From Deltaproteobacteria bacterium (lineage in GTDB: Bacteria > Desulfobacterota > Desulfobacteria > Desulfobacterales > Desulfosarcinaceae), in NCBI GenBank assembly GCA_020444075.1, contig JAHLLR010000028.1, positions 1-61,539 of the forward strand: 61,539 nt of DNA. The letters run 5' to 3'. The notes under the pieces were generated by a model. That model had not been told where the DNA came from. It did not search any database and was given only the letters and a program-made list of their open reading frames with translations. Within the stretch, counting starts at the first letter, position 1; every line of letters starts with the position of its first letter. The position numbers and the translations under genes were made by a program. Shown piece after piece: positions 18,569 to 27,602 of the stretch.

Positions 18569-18949
18569 ATGAAAACCGTCACGCTGATCGCTCTGTCGCT
18601 ATCGATCGCGATCGTTCTGGCCTTCACCGCGGCATGGTCCCAGGACGATATGACCGTTGTTGACAACGCAGCCTTCAACAACCCCCAGCGCACACCGTCG
18701 GTCTTCGTCCATGATGAGCACAACGAAACCGCCGGCATCGACGACTGCGCCGAATGCCATCACGTCTATGAGGGCGGCAAACGGGTGGAAGATGAATCTT
18801 CGGAAGGCCAGAGCTGCTCGGAGTGCCACGACCTGCAAGGGTCAGGCAACCAGCCGTCGCTGATCAAAGCCTTCCACGCCAATTGCAAAGGCTGCCACCA
18901 GGAACAGGGTAAGGGGCCAATTATGTGTGGGGAATGCCACATCAAATAG
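18569..18949 (+). CDS. tmcA: Tetraheme cytochrome c3, type II (TmcA)
   Basis: 126-residue exported class III cytochrome c. An N-terminal signal peptide ends near AAWSQ. Four heme motifs are present: CAECH, CSECH, CKGCH and CGECH, and separate His residues (VHDEH, HH and others) can give bis-His ligation. Length and heme number match the acidic type II cytochrome c3, which accepts electrons from type I cytochrome c3 and hands them to the membrane part of Tmc. The ATG at 18569 follows AGGAGGAAAT; a start at 18539 is unsupported. It is last of the four tmc genes; a hairpin and a REP-like half element follow. Confidence 0.93.
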   Translation: MKTVTLIALSLSIAIVLAFTAAWSQDDMTVVDNAAFNNPQRTPSVFVHDEHNETAGIDDCAECHHVYEGGKRVEDESSEGQSCSECHDLQGSGNQPSLIKAFHANCKGCHQEQGKGPIMCGECHIK

Positions 18950-18964
18950 TGTCCGGGAGGACAC
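18949..18964 (+). promoter_or_regulatory. Short perfect hairpin after tmcA
   Basis: GTGTCC-GGGA-GGACAC starts at the last base of the tmcA stop codon. No T-run follows, so it is more likely an mRNA-stabilising or attenuating hairpin between tmcA and the response regulator than a full terminator. Confidence 0.35.
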
Positions 18965-18987
18965 AGGATGGGGCAAAGTTGGTTGTT

Positions 18988-19007
18988 GGAGCGGCTTCCA
19001 GCCGCGA
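18988..19007 (+). repeat. REP-like half element
   Basis: GGAGCGGCTTCCAGCCGCGA forms a small hairpin (GCGGCT-TCC-AGCCGC). It is nearly the same as each arm of the larger palindrome at 40867-40925 (differing at one base in the shared core). This points to a dispersed REP-type family. Confidence 0.6.
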
Positions 19008-19046
19008 AAAATCTCTTTACACAGGAACAATTAGGAGAAAACGCCG

Positions 19047-19397
19047 ATGCCAAAAAAAATTCTCATCATCGACGACGACCCCATTGTGGTGAAATATCTG
19101 GAAGCCGTTTTCAGCGACAACGGCTATGAAACCTGCACCGCCTCCAGTACCATGGAAGGCCTGGATGTGGTCAAAAAGGAAAAACCCGACCTGATCACCC
19201 TGGACCTGCAGATGCCCGGCGAGTGGGGCCCCCGCTTCTACCGCAAACTGCGCAAGGACAAGCAGCTGCGCGACACCCCGGTCATTGTGGTCAGCGGCAT
19301 CGACGGCGACCACGCCATCAAGGACGCCATCGCCTTCGTGAAAAAGCCCTTCGATCCGGAAAAACTGGTGGGGATTGTAAAAAATACCATTGGGTGA
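19047..19397 (+). CDS. Single-domain response regulator (CheY/DivK-like)
   Basis: 116-residue receiver with no output domain. It has IIDDDP at the N-terminus, the phosphoacceptor Asp in TLDLQMPG, a Ser switch in VVSG and Lys in VKKPFD. It follows tmcA by about 100 bases on the same strand with ribosome site TTAGGAG. Response regulators also sit near tmc genes in Desulfovibrio, so a link to redox or energy sensing is plausible. The kinase is not in the window. Confidence 0.9.
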   Translation: MPKKILIIDDDPIVVKYLEAVFSDNGYETCTASSTMEGLDVVKKEKPDLITLDLQMPGEWGPRFYRKLRKDKQLRDTPVIVVSGIDGDHAIKDAIAFVKKPFDPEKLVGIVKNTIG

Positions 19398-19556
19398 CCT
19401 GGACTGTCTTTACATGGGGAAGACTCTGTTTGACGCAGGCACCTGACCGCTGCTGGTTGTGGCAACACAATAAGTATGATAATAATCAGTTGTTTGTAAC
19501 GAATCTATCCAAATGGGATCTTCAGGGTAAACGATTCGTGGGTCTGGCAGCAAGGC

Positions 19557-19844
19557 ATGGCGCCGATGATAGACGATGCACCCTATATTATTGTAGACAA
19601 CCGGAAAATCTCCCCCATCCAACGGTCTCCCCGGCCGAATTCGGCAACCGCGGATCGAAAGGGTCGGGAAGAGCAGACCTTCGGTGTGGTCGACCGGGTC
19701 ACCATTTCCAGGGAGGCCCGGGAAAAAGCCAAATATCAGACAGCCCACTCCGAAGCCGACCCACCGGCTATAGAAGACCTGTCGAAACAGCCGCCAACCA
19801 CCCACAATCTTCTGTTGACCTATTCACCGAAACAACGTCCGTGA
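19557..19844 (+). CDS. Small hypothetical protein with VTIS-REAREK motif
   Basis: 95 residues (or 92 from the ATG at 19566). Polar and charged, with no membrane segment. The middle has DRVTISREAREKAK, a pattern I associate with small unannotated proteins of Desulfobacterota and with FlgM-like segments. A GCAAGG lies right before the first ATG. It converges with the methyltransferase gene. Codon use is not unlike the neighbours. It could be non-coding; I lean slightly to a real gene. Confidence 0.45.
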   Translation: MAPMIDDAPYIIVDNRKISPIQRSPRPNSATADRKGREEQTFGVVDRVTISREAREKAKYQTAHSEADPPAIEDLSKQPPTTHNLLLTYSPKQRP

Positions 19845-19862
19845 TTGAAGCTCCGCCCGTCG

Positions 19863-20948
19863 CTATTTCCGGCAGAAAAAGTGCAGATTGAAGGGGTCGT
19901 CGGGGATCTCCATCACGGACACGCGTTCGAATCCGGCCTGTTCCAGCATCCCTTCGGCCAGCTGCCGCCCCCACATCATTCCCAGGCCGGCACCACCGTC
20001 CACCAGCCCTACCGGCATGCAGTGCATCAGGCTGACCGTATACAGAAACGCTCCCATGGGATGGTCCCGGTTACCGTCGATGTCGCTTTCCGCAGCGATA
20101 TCGATCATGGAAAAGGCCCCGTCTTCCTTTAATATTTCATGAATCCCCCGGAGCGCTTCCAGGGGACGGGTCTGGTCATGAATGGCATCGAAGGCGGTGA
20201 TGTAGTCAAAACGGGCAGACAGGTCGTTGGGATGGCTCAGTCCGGCAGCATCGCGCTGTTCGAAACCGACGTTGGTCAAACCTTTTTCACAGGCGTCGGC
20301 CCGGGCCGTCTCAAGGGCCTCGGCACTGATGTCGATGCCGGTAAAGCGGCTGGCGGGAAAGGCCTGTGCCATCAGGAGTGTGGCAACCCCCTGAGCGCAT
20401 CCCAGGTCGCAGACATCGATGCCGCGATGCAGGTCCTGGACCAGGCGTCCGTCGTCCACCGACGGCAGGAAGGTATCCACCAGCACCCGGCGGTGCTTGG
20501 CGTCGCCCAGTTGGGCCATGAAATCGTGAAAGGCCGGATACTGCCCGTAGGGAATCCCGTCACCGGTCTGAAAGCCCTTAAACACAGGTTCCATGGCACA
20601 GGCCGTCAGCAGGGGGATCTCCTGGGTGTAGACCCCTAAATTGCCGCTGCCGGCCCGGCGGGCAAGGACATCCCCATGGGTTTTGGGCAGAAAGAACCGG
20701 GGCTCGCCGTCCTCGCCCCGAACCAGGTCCACAATCTTTCCGCACACCATCACCCCCAGCCATTCCCTAACATACCGGGAGTTCAGTTTTGCAGCCGTGC
20801 CGATTTCATCCACGGTACACGGTCGAGCCATGGCATCCATGACATCGAAAAGACCGGCACGGTACCCCAGGCCCATGGCCAGATTCAAGGATCCATAGTT
20901 AAGGACATCGACCATCTTGTCCTGAAAGGTCTTGACATCATCCTGCAT
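19863..20948 (-). CDS. SAM-dependent methyltransferase with N-terminal winged helix
   Basis: 361-residue class I methyltransferase. The first 90 residues form a winged-helix dimerisation region (VDEIGTAAKLNSRYVREWLGVM), as in O-methyltransferases and Rv2258c-like proteins. The SAM site has motif I VCDLGCAQGVATLL near residue 178 and an acidic residue in FTGIDIS for the ribose; FDYITAFDAIHDQ forms the next motif. The substrate cannot be told. Ribosome site AAAGGAAA. It is alone between the small hypothetical gene and the pseudouridine synthase. Confidence 0.85.
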   Translation of the reverse strand: MQDDVKTFQDKMVDVLNYGSLNLAMGLGYRAGLFDVMDAMARPCTVDEIGTAAKLNSRYVREWLGVMVCGKIVDLVRGEDGEPRFFLPKTHGDVLARRAGSGNLGVYTQEIPLLTACAMEPVFKGFQTGDGIPYGQYPAFHDFMAQLGDAKHRRVLVDTFLPSVDDGRLVQDLHRGIDVCDLGCAQGVATLLMAQAFPASRFTGIDISAEALETARADACEKGLTNVGFEQRDAAGLSHPNDLSARFDYITAFDAIHDQTRPLEALRGIHEILKEDGAFSMIDIAAESDIDGNRDHPMGAFLYTVSLMHCMPVGLVDGGAGLGMMWGRQLAEGMLEQAGFERVSVMEIPDDPFNLHFFCRK

Positions 20949-21020
20949 GGTTTTTCCTTTTGAATCGGTTGAAGGGTTCTCCAGGTCTCAACCCATTCAG
21001 CTTTGTTTTATACAAAACCT

Positions 21021-21791
21021 TTATCGATCCATTTCCAGCAAATGCCGCATCGCCCGGGGCAACCCGCCGGAGTGAAAGGTGGTGGTCCCGGCTTCGCCGG
21101 GAAGCCGCAGGGTCAGGGCATGGGCATGCAAACCCAGCCGATTGAAACCGTGGTGCCGATGCAGGTAGGCCAGGGAACGGGCCGACCCGTAGCGCCGGTC
21201 TCCCACTACCGGATGGCCGGCCAGCTTGGCATGCCGCCGGATCTGGTGCTTGCGGCCGGTCAGCGGTTCGCATTCGACCAGGGAATAATGAAGTCTGTGG
21301 GCCAGTATCCGCCACCGGGTGGTGCAGGGGTTCCGTTTTCCTTTTCCGGCGGGATCGTTCCGGCCGGCTGCCCCAGCGGCCAACGGCCAGTTCCAGTCGG
21401 CCCGCTCCTGGTCTCCGGACGGTCCTTGAAGAAAGCCATGGACCACTGCCAGGTATTGCTTGAGGACGGCTTTTGCGGCGAACTGGTTACCGAAGAACGC
21501 CAGGGTTTTCGGATCGCCGGCCAGCATCACAATACCGCTGGTGTCCCGGTCGATCCGATGGACGGCATGAATGGCGGAAAGATCCTGGTCCACAGCGGAC
21601 AGGCACCCCGCATGCACCGCGGCCAGGGTCAGTGAACACAGGTCGCTTCCCGGGTCGTTGTGAATGCTCATGCCGCAAGGCTTCTCCACCACCAGCCACC
21701 GGGGACCGAAGGCCACCACCGGAATCCGGACATTTCCCGATACAATGACGGTTTCGGGATCGGATTTAATCGGCAGGTCGCAGGTGTTCAT
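21021..21791 (-). CDS. RluA-family pseudouridine synthase
   Basis: 256-residue enzyme converting uridine to pseudouridine in RNA. The catalytic motif HRIDRDTSGIVM carries the essential Asp, and YLAVVHG and LTGRKHQIRRHAKLAGHPVVGD follow as in RluA/RluC. There is no S4 domain; a short N-terminal region with PRWLVVEKPCGMSIHND replaces it. Which uridine is modified is unknown. The start at 21791 overlaps the stop of the cyclase gene (ATGA), so the two are translationally coupled; the extended frame to 21848 is an overlap artefact. Confidence 0.88.
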   Translation of the reverse strand: MNTCDLPIKSDPETVIVSGNVRIPVVAFGPRWLVVEKPCGMSIHNDPGSDLCSLTLAAVHAGCLSAVDQDLSAIHAVHRIDRDTSGIVMLAGDPKTLAFFGNQFAAKAVLKQYLAVVHGFLQGPSGDQERADWNWPLAAGAAGRNDPAGKGKRNPCTTRWRILAHRLHYSLVECEPLTGRKHQIRRHAKLAGHPVVGDRRYGSARSLAYLHRHHGFNRLGLHAHALTLRLPGEAGTTTFHSGGLPRAMRHLLEMDR

Positions 21792-24700
21792 CGGGGAAGA
21801 TTCTCCAGGGCCGTCCTGGCCTCGGCGAGCAGCATGTCGGCACCGCATCGATCGAACAGGTCGATGCTTCTGGCAAGATACTCCCGGGCGTCATCGAATC
21901 GCTTTTTATGGCCGTACAACAACCCGAGATCCAGGCAGGCCTGGGCCAGCCTCAGTCGGGTGCCGATCTGCGTGCCGATTTCAATGGCTTCACGCAAATA
22001 GCGCTCAGCAAGACGGGAGGCCATCGGCAGCGTTCGCAGCAGGAATCCGGCGTTTTTGATGACGGCCGAAATGCCCAATGTTCCCTGCCGCAGGACCAGG
22101 GAGAGATAGAATTTGCCCAGCATATGCGTAAAGATCAGATCATGGTTCCGTTTGCCCCGCTGGCGGTGGGTCTGGATCCGCTCTCGGATAATGGCAACGC
22201 CTTTCGCCAGGTTCCCCATGGCGGCCGAAACGATGCCATAGAAAGCATTGGCGGAGGTGCCGACGTATTCGTAACCGAACTGTTCGGTGGTGGCAATGAC
22301 CGCTTCAAGGGTTTGCGCCGCAATCGGAACTTTGCCTTGTGAAAAATAGGCATAGCTTAAAAAAAAGCGGGCATTCAGGCTGTAGATCGGGTCCACCGAC
22401 ACCTCGATGGCCTTGTTGAGCAGCGACTCGGCCTTTAAGAAATCTCCTGCCGCCATCCGGGCGGCGCCCATCAGCAGATATCCTTCTGAAAAGGGTCGGG
22501 CATCTCCCGTCGCTTCACCGAATCGGAGCAGTTGCTCCCCGGTTTTCCAGCAGGCGTTGATATCCCCGATGAAAAAATGAAGCAGGCCCATTCCCGTCAG
22601 GTTAAACCGGATCAGTTCATGGTCGGTTTTGATCCGGTCGGCCACGGTTGCCGCCTGCCGCCCATAAGTCAATGCTTCATCCATCCGGCCCAGGTCCGTA
22701 CAGGTCCAGCAAAGACCGGCGCTGCTGTATCCAATCAGATTGTCGTCGCCCAGCACCTGACCGGTCCTCAAAGCCCGGGTCAGGTAAGTGTATGACTCCG
22801 TCACCAATTCCCTGCGCTGCAGGGCCCATCCCATGCAGACCTCATACATGCCCGTTCGCAGGGGGTCGCCAAAGGCATTCACGGCAGCCTCATGGCTTCG
22901 CAGAAGATCCAGCATCTCGCGAAACAGCCCCCGCTTGTTAAAGGCAAAATACCACTTGATGATCAGATCGATGAGCATGGCCAGTTCCACGGCGGTGGGA
23001 GCGGCAATCCGGTTCAACAGCCGGTAGGCTCTCTCGTAATAGCCATGCGATTCCTCCACCGCATATTTTTCCAGACTTTTTTCACCGGAGCGAATCAAAT
23101 ATTCGGCAGCCTTGTGGGTACAATCGCTGTTGGCGTAATGCAGGGCCAACGTCTCCAATGCGCTCTCCAGACGACCGTGAAGCAGGGTTTCCAGGGTACC
23201 GGCGACCTTCTCGTGAATCGCCCGCCGATCCGGCTTCAAGAGGCTATGGTAAACGACTTCCTGCACAATGGCATGCTTGAAACTGTAGGTGGGTTCGCTC
23301 TGATCCGGGATGCGGCGGATCAGATCCACCCGTTCAATCTTTTCGATGCTCGACCTGAATTCCCCTGGAAAGGCCGTGATCCGCGCCAGCAGATCCAGGC
23401 GAAAGACCCGCCCGATGACCGAGGCTTCCTGAAGGATGGTTTTGGCGGCGCTTCCCAGCCGGTCCAACCGCCCGTGAATGATACCGTTGATGGTTGACGA
23501 AAAGTCTGAAATATCAAAAGATTCGTCGAGGTGCCACTGGCTGCCGAAGCGCTTGAGCCGCTTGGCGTCGATCAGGGAATTGACGACCTCCTCGAGGTAA
23601 AAGGGGTTGCCTTCCACATTGTTGAGAATATAGCGGTCAAGTGCTTCGGGAATGGTAGGGGTACCCATCAGCGACCGGACCATTTCCCTGGACGATGGCG
23701 CATCCAGGTCTGTGAGCCGGATATTTTCGCGCGCATAGGAAAAGGGTTCACTATGCTCCCCGTCAGGGAAATCCAGGGTCGGTCGGTAGCTGATCACAAA
23801 GAGGATGGGAAGGCCCGACTCCTTGAGGAGGAACCGAATCAGAGCCAGAGAGGATGGGTCCGCCCAGTGCAGATCCTCGATGCAGACAATCGTGGGTCCC
23901 TGGCGGGCCAGTGCCGACAGCAGGGTGATAAAGGCGCTCTGGAGACGGGATTTAAAAATCTCGGGCCCTGCCGCCAGGGCTTCCGGGGGCGAAACGGCGT
24001 ACAACCCCGCCAGGAAAGGAACAACCGCTTTCGGGTCATCTACCAGCGATCCGATACCGGATTGGAGCTTGGCATCGATTACTGCTTCGGCATCCTCTTC
24101 GTGAATGTCGAAACGCCGGTTGAGCATGTCGATGAAGGGATAATAAGGAATGCTACGGTTATACGCATAGGCATGGCCGTCCAGCCACCGGAGGGCTTCT
24201 GCATCGTTCGAGTCCTTGAATTCCGCGATCAGACGGCTCTTTCCGGTGCCGGCATCCCCTGAAACAGTTATAACCGTTCCTTCTTTTCGCCGCAGCCGCA
24301 GCGCCGCATCTTCCAGCTGCTTCAATTCCCGGTCCCGTCCGATGAGCCTCGCCTTCAACCCATGGACGCGACGCACCTTGTCCGGCTGCGGTGAAGCGGA
24401 TTGGACCCGGTAAACCAAAACCGGCCGCGACCGCCCCTTTACCATCACCGGAGGGTGGGGCTGGAAGCTGAAGAAACCGGCAGCCGCAGAGAAGGCACTG
24501 CTGTCCGCCAGCACTTCTCCCGGTGCGGCCAGGTCCCTGAGCCGGGCGGCCAGGTTGACCGTATCACCGGTGATGCCATGCCGACCGGTCTTCTCTTCCG
24601 TTGAGCCGGTGACCACCAGACCGGTGGCGACACCTGAACGCATGGCAAGTGCGCCATCGAGGCAATCGGCGTAGCGGCGCTCCAACCGTGAAACCATCCG

Positions 24701-25138
24701 CTGAATTTCCATCGCCGCCCGGAGGGCCCGGATGGCATCGTCCTCATGGGCCCGGGGCATACCGAATATCGCCAGTACGCCGTCCCAGAGGATGCGGTCC
24801 ACATAGCCCTCGTAGCGGGAGATGATCTTGACCATCTCTTCGAAAAGATGGCGGGTCACCTCGCGAATCTCTTCCGGGTCCACCTGGTTGAAGATTTCCC
24901 GGTAGCGGCTGATGTCTGAAAAAAGCACGGTCACATGCTTACGTTCACTTTTAAGTGAATCCGCCCGCCGGTCCGAATCCGGTTCAAGAAGGTTGCCGCA
25001 TTGGTCGCAGAATTTGCTGCCCGGCCGGTTTACGGCCCGACACTGGCGGCATTGAATCGACGGCCTCAGCACGCCCCCGCAGTGGCTGCATTCGGCCGCT
25101 TGTTGATCGACCGAACCGTGGCACCGGGGGCATATCAT
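21788..25138 (-). CDS. Zinc-ribbon / class III cyclase / AAA ATPase / TPR signalling protein
   Basis: 1116-residue multidomain cytoplasmic protein. Two zinc ribbons lie at the N-terminus (CPRCHGS...CSHCGG; CRQCRAV...CDQCG). A class III nucleotidyl-cyclase domain follows (about 65-240) with both metal Asp sites present: FSDISRY and ILWDGVLAIFG. The segment GDTVNLAARL is intact. A large ATPase has Walker A GDAGTGKSRL near 290 and a Walker B-like IVCIEDLHWAD. The C-terminal half is TPR-like helical repeats. It resembles the adenylate cyclase-ATPase proteins common in soil and marine bacteria. The ATG at 25138 follows AGGAAAGG; 65 more residues upstream are unsupported. The activity is likely cAMP or cGMP production, controlled by the ATPase/TPR part. 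Confidence 0.85.
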   Translation of the reverse strand: MICPRCHGSVDQQAAECSHCGGVLRPSIQCRQCRAVNRPGSKFCDQCGNLLEPDSDRRADSLKSERKHVTVLFSDISRYREIFNQVDPEEIREVTRHLFEEMVKIISRYEGYVDRILWDGVLAIFGMPRAHEDDAIRALRAAMEIQRMVSRLERRYADCLDGALAMRSGVATGLVVTGSTEEKTGRHGITGDTVNLAARLRDLAAPGEVLADSSAFSAAAGFFSFQPHPPVMVKGRSRPVLVYRVQSASPQPDKVRRVHGLKARLIGRDRELKQLEDAALRLRRKEGTVITVSGDAGTGKSRLIAEFKDSNDAEALRWLDGHAYAYNRSIPYYPFIDMLNRRFDIHEEDAEAVIDAKLQSGIGSLVDDPKAVVPFLAGLYAVSPPEALAAGPEIFKSRLQSAFITLLSALARQGPTIVCIEDLHWADPSSLALIRFLLKESGLPILFVISYRPTLDFPDGEHSEPFSYARENIRLTDLDAPSSREMVRSLMGTPTIPEALDRYILNNVEGNPFYLEEVVNSLIDAKRLKRFGSQWHLDESFDISDFSSTINGIIHGRLDRLGSAAKTILQEASVIGRVFRLDLLARITAFPGEFRSSIEKIERVDLIRRIPDQSEPTYSFKHAIVQEVVYHSLLKPDRRAIHEKVAGTLETLLHGRLESALETLALHYANSDCTHKAAEYLIRSGEKSLEKYAVEESHGYYERAYRLLNRIAAPTAVELAMLIDLIIKWYFAFNKRGLFREMLDLLRSHEAAVNAFGDPLRTGMYEVCMGWALQRRELVTESYTYLTRALRTGQVLGDDNLIGYSSAGLCWTCTDLGRMDEALTYGRQAATVADRIKTDHELIRFNLTGMGLLHFFIGDINACWKTGEQLLRFGEATGDARPFSEGYLLMGAARMAAGDFLKAESLLNKAIEVSVDPIYSLNARFFLSYAYFSQGKVPIAAQTLEAVIATTEQFGYEYVGTSANAFYGIVSAAMGNLAKGVAIIRERIQTHRQRGKRNHDLIFTHMLGKFYLSLVLRQGTLGISAVIKNAGFLLRTLPMASRLAERYLREAIEIGTQIGTRLRLAQACLDLGLLYGHKKRFDDAREYLARSIDLFDRCGADMLLAEARTALENLPR

Positions 25139-25365
25139 GAATGGTGAGCCTTTCCTGAAACAATTATGTCTGTGGGGAATCGAACCACAGATACCTGACA
25201 TGTGAGAACAAGTCAAATCCCCTGTTAGGGCCCAAATAGTTTGTGGTCTATGGTCGATGCGTTCATGCAGGCGATTGACAGCGCCTGAATTTTGTTTTGC
25301 ACCGACTGATGGCGCAACGGGCCATGAAGGCAATCACCATGGCCCGTTATCCCACCAGCCGGGTT
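25139..25365. other. Spacer upstream of the zinc-ribbon cyclase
   Basis: The spacer separates the cyclase start and the end of the DUF3141 gene, both on the minus strand, and contains the stem-loop at 25316-25348. No gene is seen. Confidence 0.5.
25316..25348 (-). terminator. Stem-loop at the end of the DUF3141 gene
   Basis: AACGGGCCATG (25316-25326) pairs perfectly with CATGGCCCGTT (25338-25348) around an 11-base loop, starting about 18 bases after the DUF3141 stop. A T-run is lacking, so it is a terminator-like structure only. Confidence 0.5.
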
Positions 25366-27525
25366 TCAGGCCGCCATGACAGCCGCAATGGCGTCGCGCA
25401 TACGAATCACCCGGGCCTCTGCATCCGTCTCGTTTGCCATCAACGCAGAAGCGATGGCCAGGGCGGCTTGACGGTCCGCCCGGCTGGGAAGCAGGCGGGG
25501 CAGCGCGGCAAGGGCTGATTCCGGTGCGGATCTGATGAAGCCGGACTGCTTTTTGATCATTTCGCTTAAGGCCCGCCCATGAAGATCGGCCAGGCGGACA
25601 TCCCGGCTGGCCAGGCCGTCATAGGCCGCAAGGCTGCGACGACGCGTGCCGCTGCCGGCATGGGCCAGGGCAACCATGATTCTCACCACCGCTTCGGCAA
25701 AGCCTCCGGAGTCGATCTCTGCTATCTCATCCACCCGGCATCCGGAGGTTCCGGCGTCGTCATCGCTCGGCTCATCGGTTGAAAGGGCCCGCATCCACGG
25801 GTTATCGAACATTGCATAGAACCAGGACTCAAGTGCACGGTCACGATAATCGCGATAGAGATCCAGGCTTTTCGATACCATATCGGAAAAAATCTTTTCC
25901 ATGGCTAAAAAGGGGTTGTCCGGCAGCACCGGTCGACGCTGTTTTTTCACCTCATCGGCCAGGCGGGTCACCGGGGCCAGCCACGGGTTCAGGTCGGAGA
26001 ACCCATACCGGGAGGTCCGCAGGGGATGCAGCTGCCGAAGGATTTCGGCGGTGGCTTCGTTCACCGAGGCCTTCACCCAGGGCCTTACCAGCCGCCGATA
26101 CACCCGATCGTTGTAGCGGGAAAGCGCCTCCGCCGGTCCAAATGCAGCCTGGTCATCGTCGCCGTCATCCATGGCCAGAATATCCGCCATCTCCCGCGGC
26201 TCGAACCGGACCCGCCGAACACCGTCGTCATCCTTATCCGTGATTACCATTTCGTAAAGACCGGGGGAGAGGTAGTCCATGAGGTCGATACTGGCGATAA
26301 TCTCGCGATGCTCTTTCCGGGAGACACCCGCAGAGACGAAAATGCCCAGATGACCGATGGTGCCGTGGACCATATAGACGATCGTCTGCTGCCTCCGGCG
26401 GATTTCATCCACGCTGCCCCACTCGGCCGGTATCCAGTTGAGCGCCTGCTGGGGCGGGGTAATGTTATCACCATGGGAGGCAAAGACCACGATGGGCCCC
26501 TTCAGCGCCTTCAGATCCACTCGCTGGCCGTTCATCACCAGTTGCCCCCGCTGGGCCCGGTTGCCCACGAACAGTTGGTCTACGATGAAATGAATCTCTT
26601 CGGCACTCAGCAGGTAGTACCCGTTCCACCAGCGCTCGAAGTCCAGGTAGCGGTCAGCTTCGGTGTCCACGTTGGCCCAGAGGTGATAATGCTTGTCCCA
26701 CAAGGTGTTGGCCGGGTTGAGGTCCTCGAAACCGGCCACCAGGTGGGCACCGTCGAACATTCCGCTGCCCAGGTCCCCCCACAAAGAGGCCAGCCACACA
26801 CCGCCTGTCAGGCCGCCCCTGTAGCGCATGGGATGCCTGCCCTTTACGCCGGCCCAGTATGACAGGGGCGCACCGTTCATCACGATGGGCCCGGTGATAT
26901 CGGGCCGCACGGCCCCCAACAGGGCGGCGGCCCACCCGGCCTGGCAATTGCCGATGATAGCCGGGTTGCCGACTTGCGGGTGGCGGTCACGGACCGCTTC
27001 CACAAACCGGGCCATGGCCAGTTGAACATGGTCGAGGGTCTGTCCCGCTGCCGGACGCATGCTGAACAGAATCACGTAGACCGGATATCCCTGGTCAAGG
27101 GCCATTCCGATTTCAGAATCCCGCTTGGCGCCGCCGATTCCCGGGCCGTGGCCCGCCCGGGGATCGATGATGATTATCGGACGCGTGGGTGCCTTGCGGG
27201 AGGACGCGGCAACCAGGGGCCGCCGTTTTTCCATTGAACCGGGAGGCCTGGATTCGGACGGGGTTCGGCGGTCCCTGATCCTGGCCAGATAAAAATTGGT
27301 AGGCGGGTCCATTTCCCGGCCGTCCAGCAGGATGTCGTAGGAAAAGGTCAGCACCGGCGGCTGACCCTGGCGAAGGTGATCGAGGTACTGGTTTCCCCGG
27401 CGCCGCATAATATCGGCAAATAAAACCGAGCGCTGGAAAAAATCCCCGGCATACTCAGCGGCATCTGTCAGCCAGTCCGAAGGGGAACCAGCAGGGGTCG
27501 AAGGGGGTGTGGGCGGCATGGGCAT
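25366..27525 (-). CDS. DUF3141 PhaC-like alpha/beta hydrolase
   Basis: 719-residue protein of the DUF3141 family, related to poly(3-hydroxyalkanoate) synthases. The alpha/beta-hydrolase core has a Cys nucleophile elbow, GNCQAGW (Cys194), rather than the Ser of lipases; this G-x-C-x-G box is the PHA synthase form. Asp353 in ASHGDN and His392 in VHGTIGHLGIF fit the remaining triad. A long N-terminal region and a helical C-terminal 200 residues flank the core. It is next to phaR, a phasin and a MaoC/PhaJ gene, so a role in PHA synthesis or granule biology is likely. It is longer than PhaC (about 560-600), and true synthase activity is unproven. The second ATG at 27519 has the better-spaced GGAG. 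Confidence 0.82.
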   Translation of the reverse strand: MPMPPTPPSTPAGSPSDWLTDAAEYAGDFFQRSVLFADIMRRRGNQYLDHLRQGQPPVLTFSYDILLDGREMDPPTNFYLARIRDRRTPSESRPPGSMEKRRPLVAASSRKAPTRPIIIIDPRAGHGPGIGGAKRDSEIGMALDQGYPVYVILFSMRPAAGQTLDHVQLAMARFVEAVRDRHPQVGNPAIIGNCQAGWAAALLGAVRPDITGPIVMNGAPLSYWAGVKGRHPMRYRGGLTGGVWLASLWGDLGSGMFDGAHLVAGFEDLNPANTLWDKHYHLWANVDTEADRYLDFERWWNGYYLLSAEEIHFIVDQLFVGNRAQRGQLVMNGQRVDLKALKGPIVVFASHGDNITPPQQALNWIPAEWGSVDEIRRRQQTIVYMVHGTIGHLGIFVSAGVSRKEHREIIASIDLMDYLSPGLYEMVITDKDDDGVRRVRFEPREMADILAMDDGDDDQAAFGPAEALSRYNDRVYRRLVRPWVKASVNEATAEILRQLHPLRTSRYGFSDLNPWLAPVTRLADEVKKQRRPVLPDNPFLAMEKIFSDMVSKSLDLYRDYRDRALESWFYAMFDNPWMRALSTDEPSDDDAGTSGCRVDEIAEIDSGGFAEAVVRIMVALAHAGSGTRRRSLAAYDGLASRDVRLADLHGRALSEMIKKQSGFIRSAPESALAALPRLLPSRADRQAALAIASALMANETDAEARVIRMRDAIAAVMAA

Positions 27526-27555
27526 CTCCGGTTGTCGGGACCGCTGTCGCGCTGT

Positions 27556-27570
27556 TTGTGCATCGCAACA
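27556..27570. promoter_or_regulatory. Putative PhaR box, upstream of DUF3141 gene
   Basis: TTGTGCATCGCAACA, 31 bases before the DUF3141 start codon. It differs at one base from the box before the phasin gene at 28254-28268. Both fit the TGC-N3-GCA core reported for PhaR operators in other proteobacteria. Confidence 0.6.
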
Positions 27571-27602
27571 ATCGGGGTAGTCGACACAGTGGGCGTTGGT
27601 GG

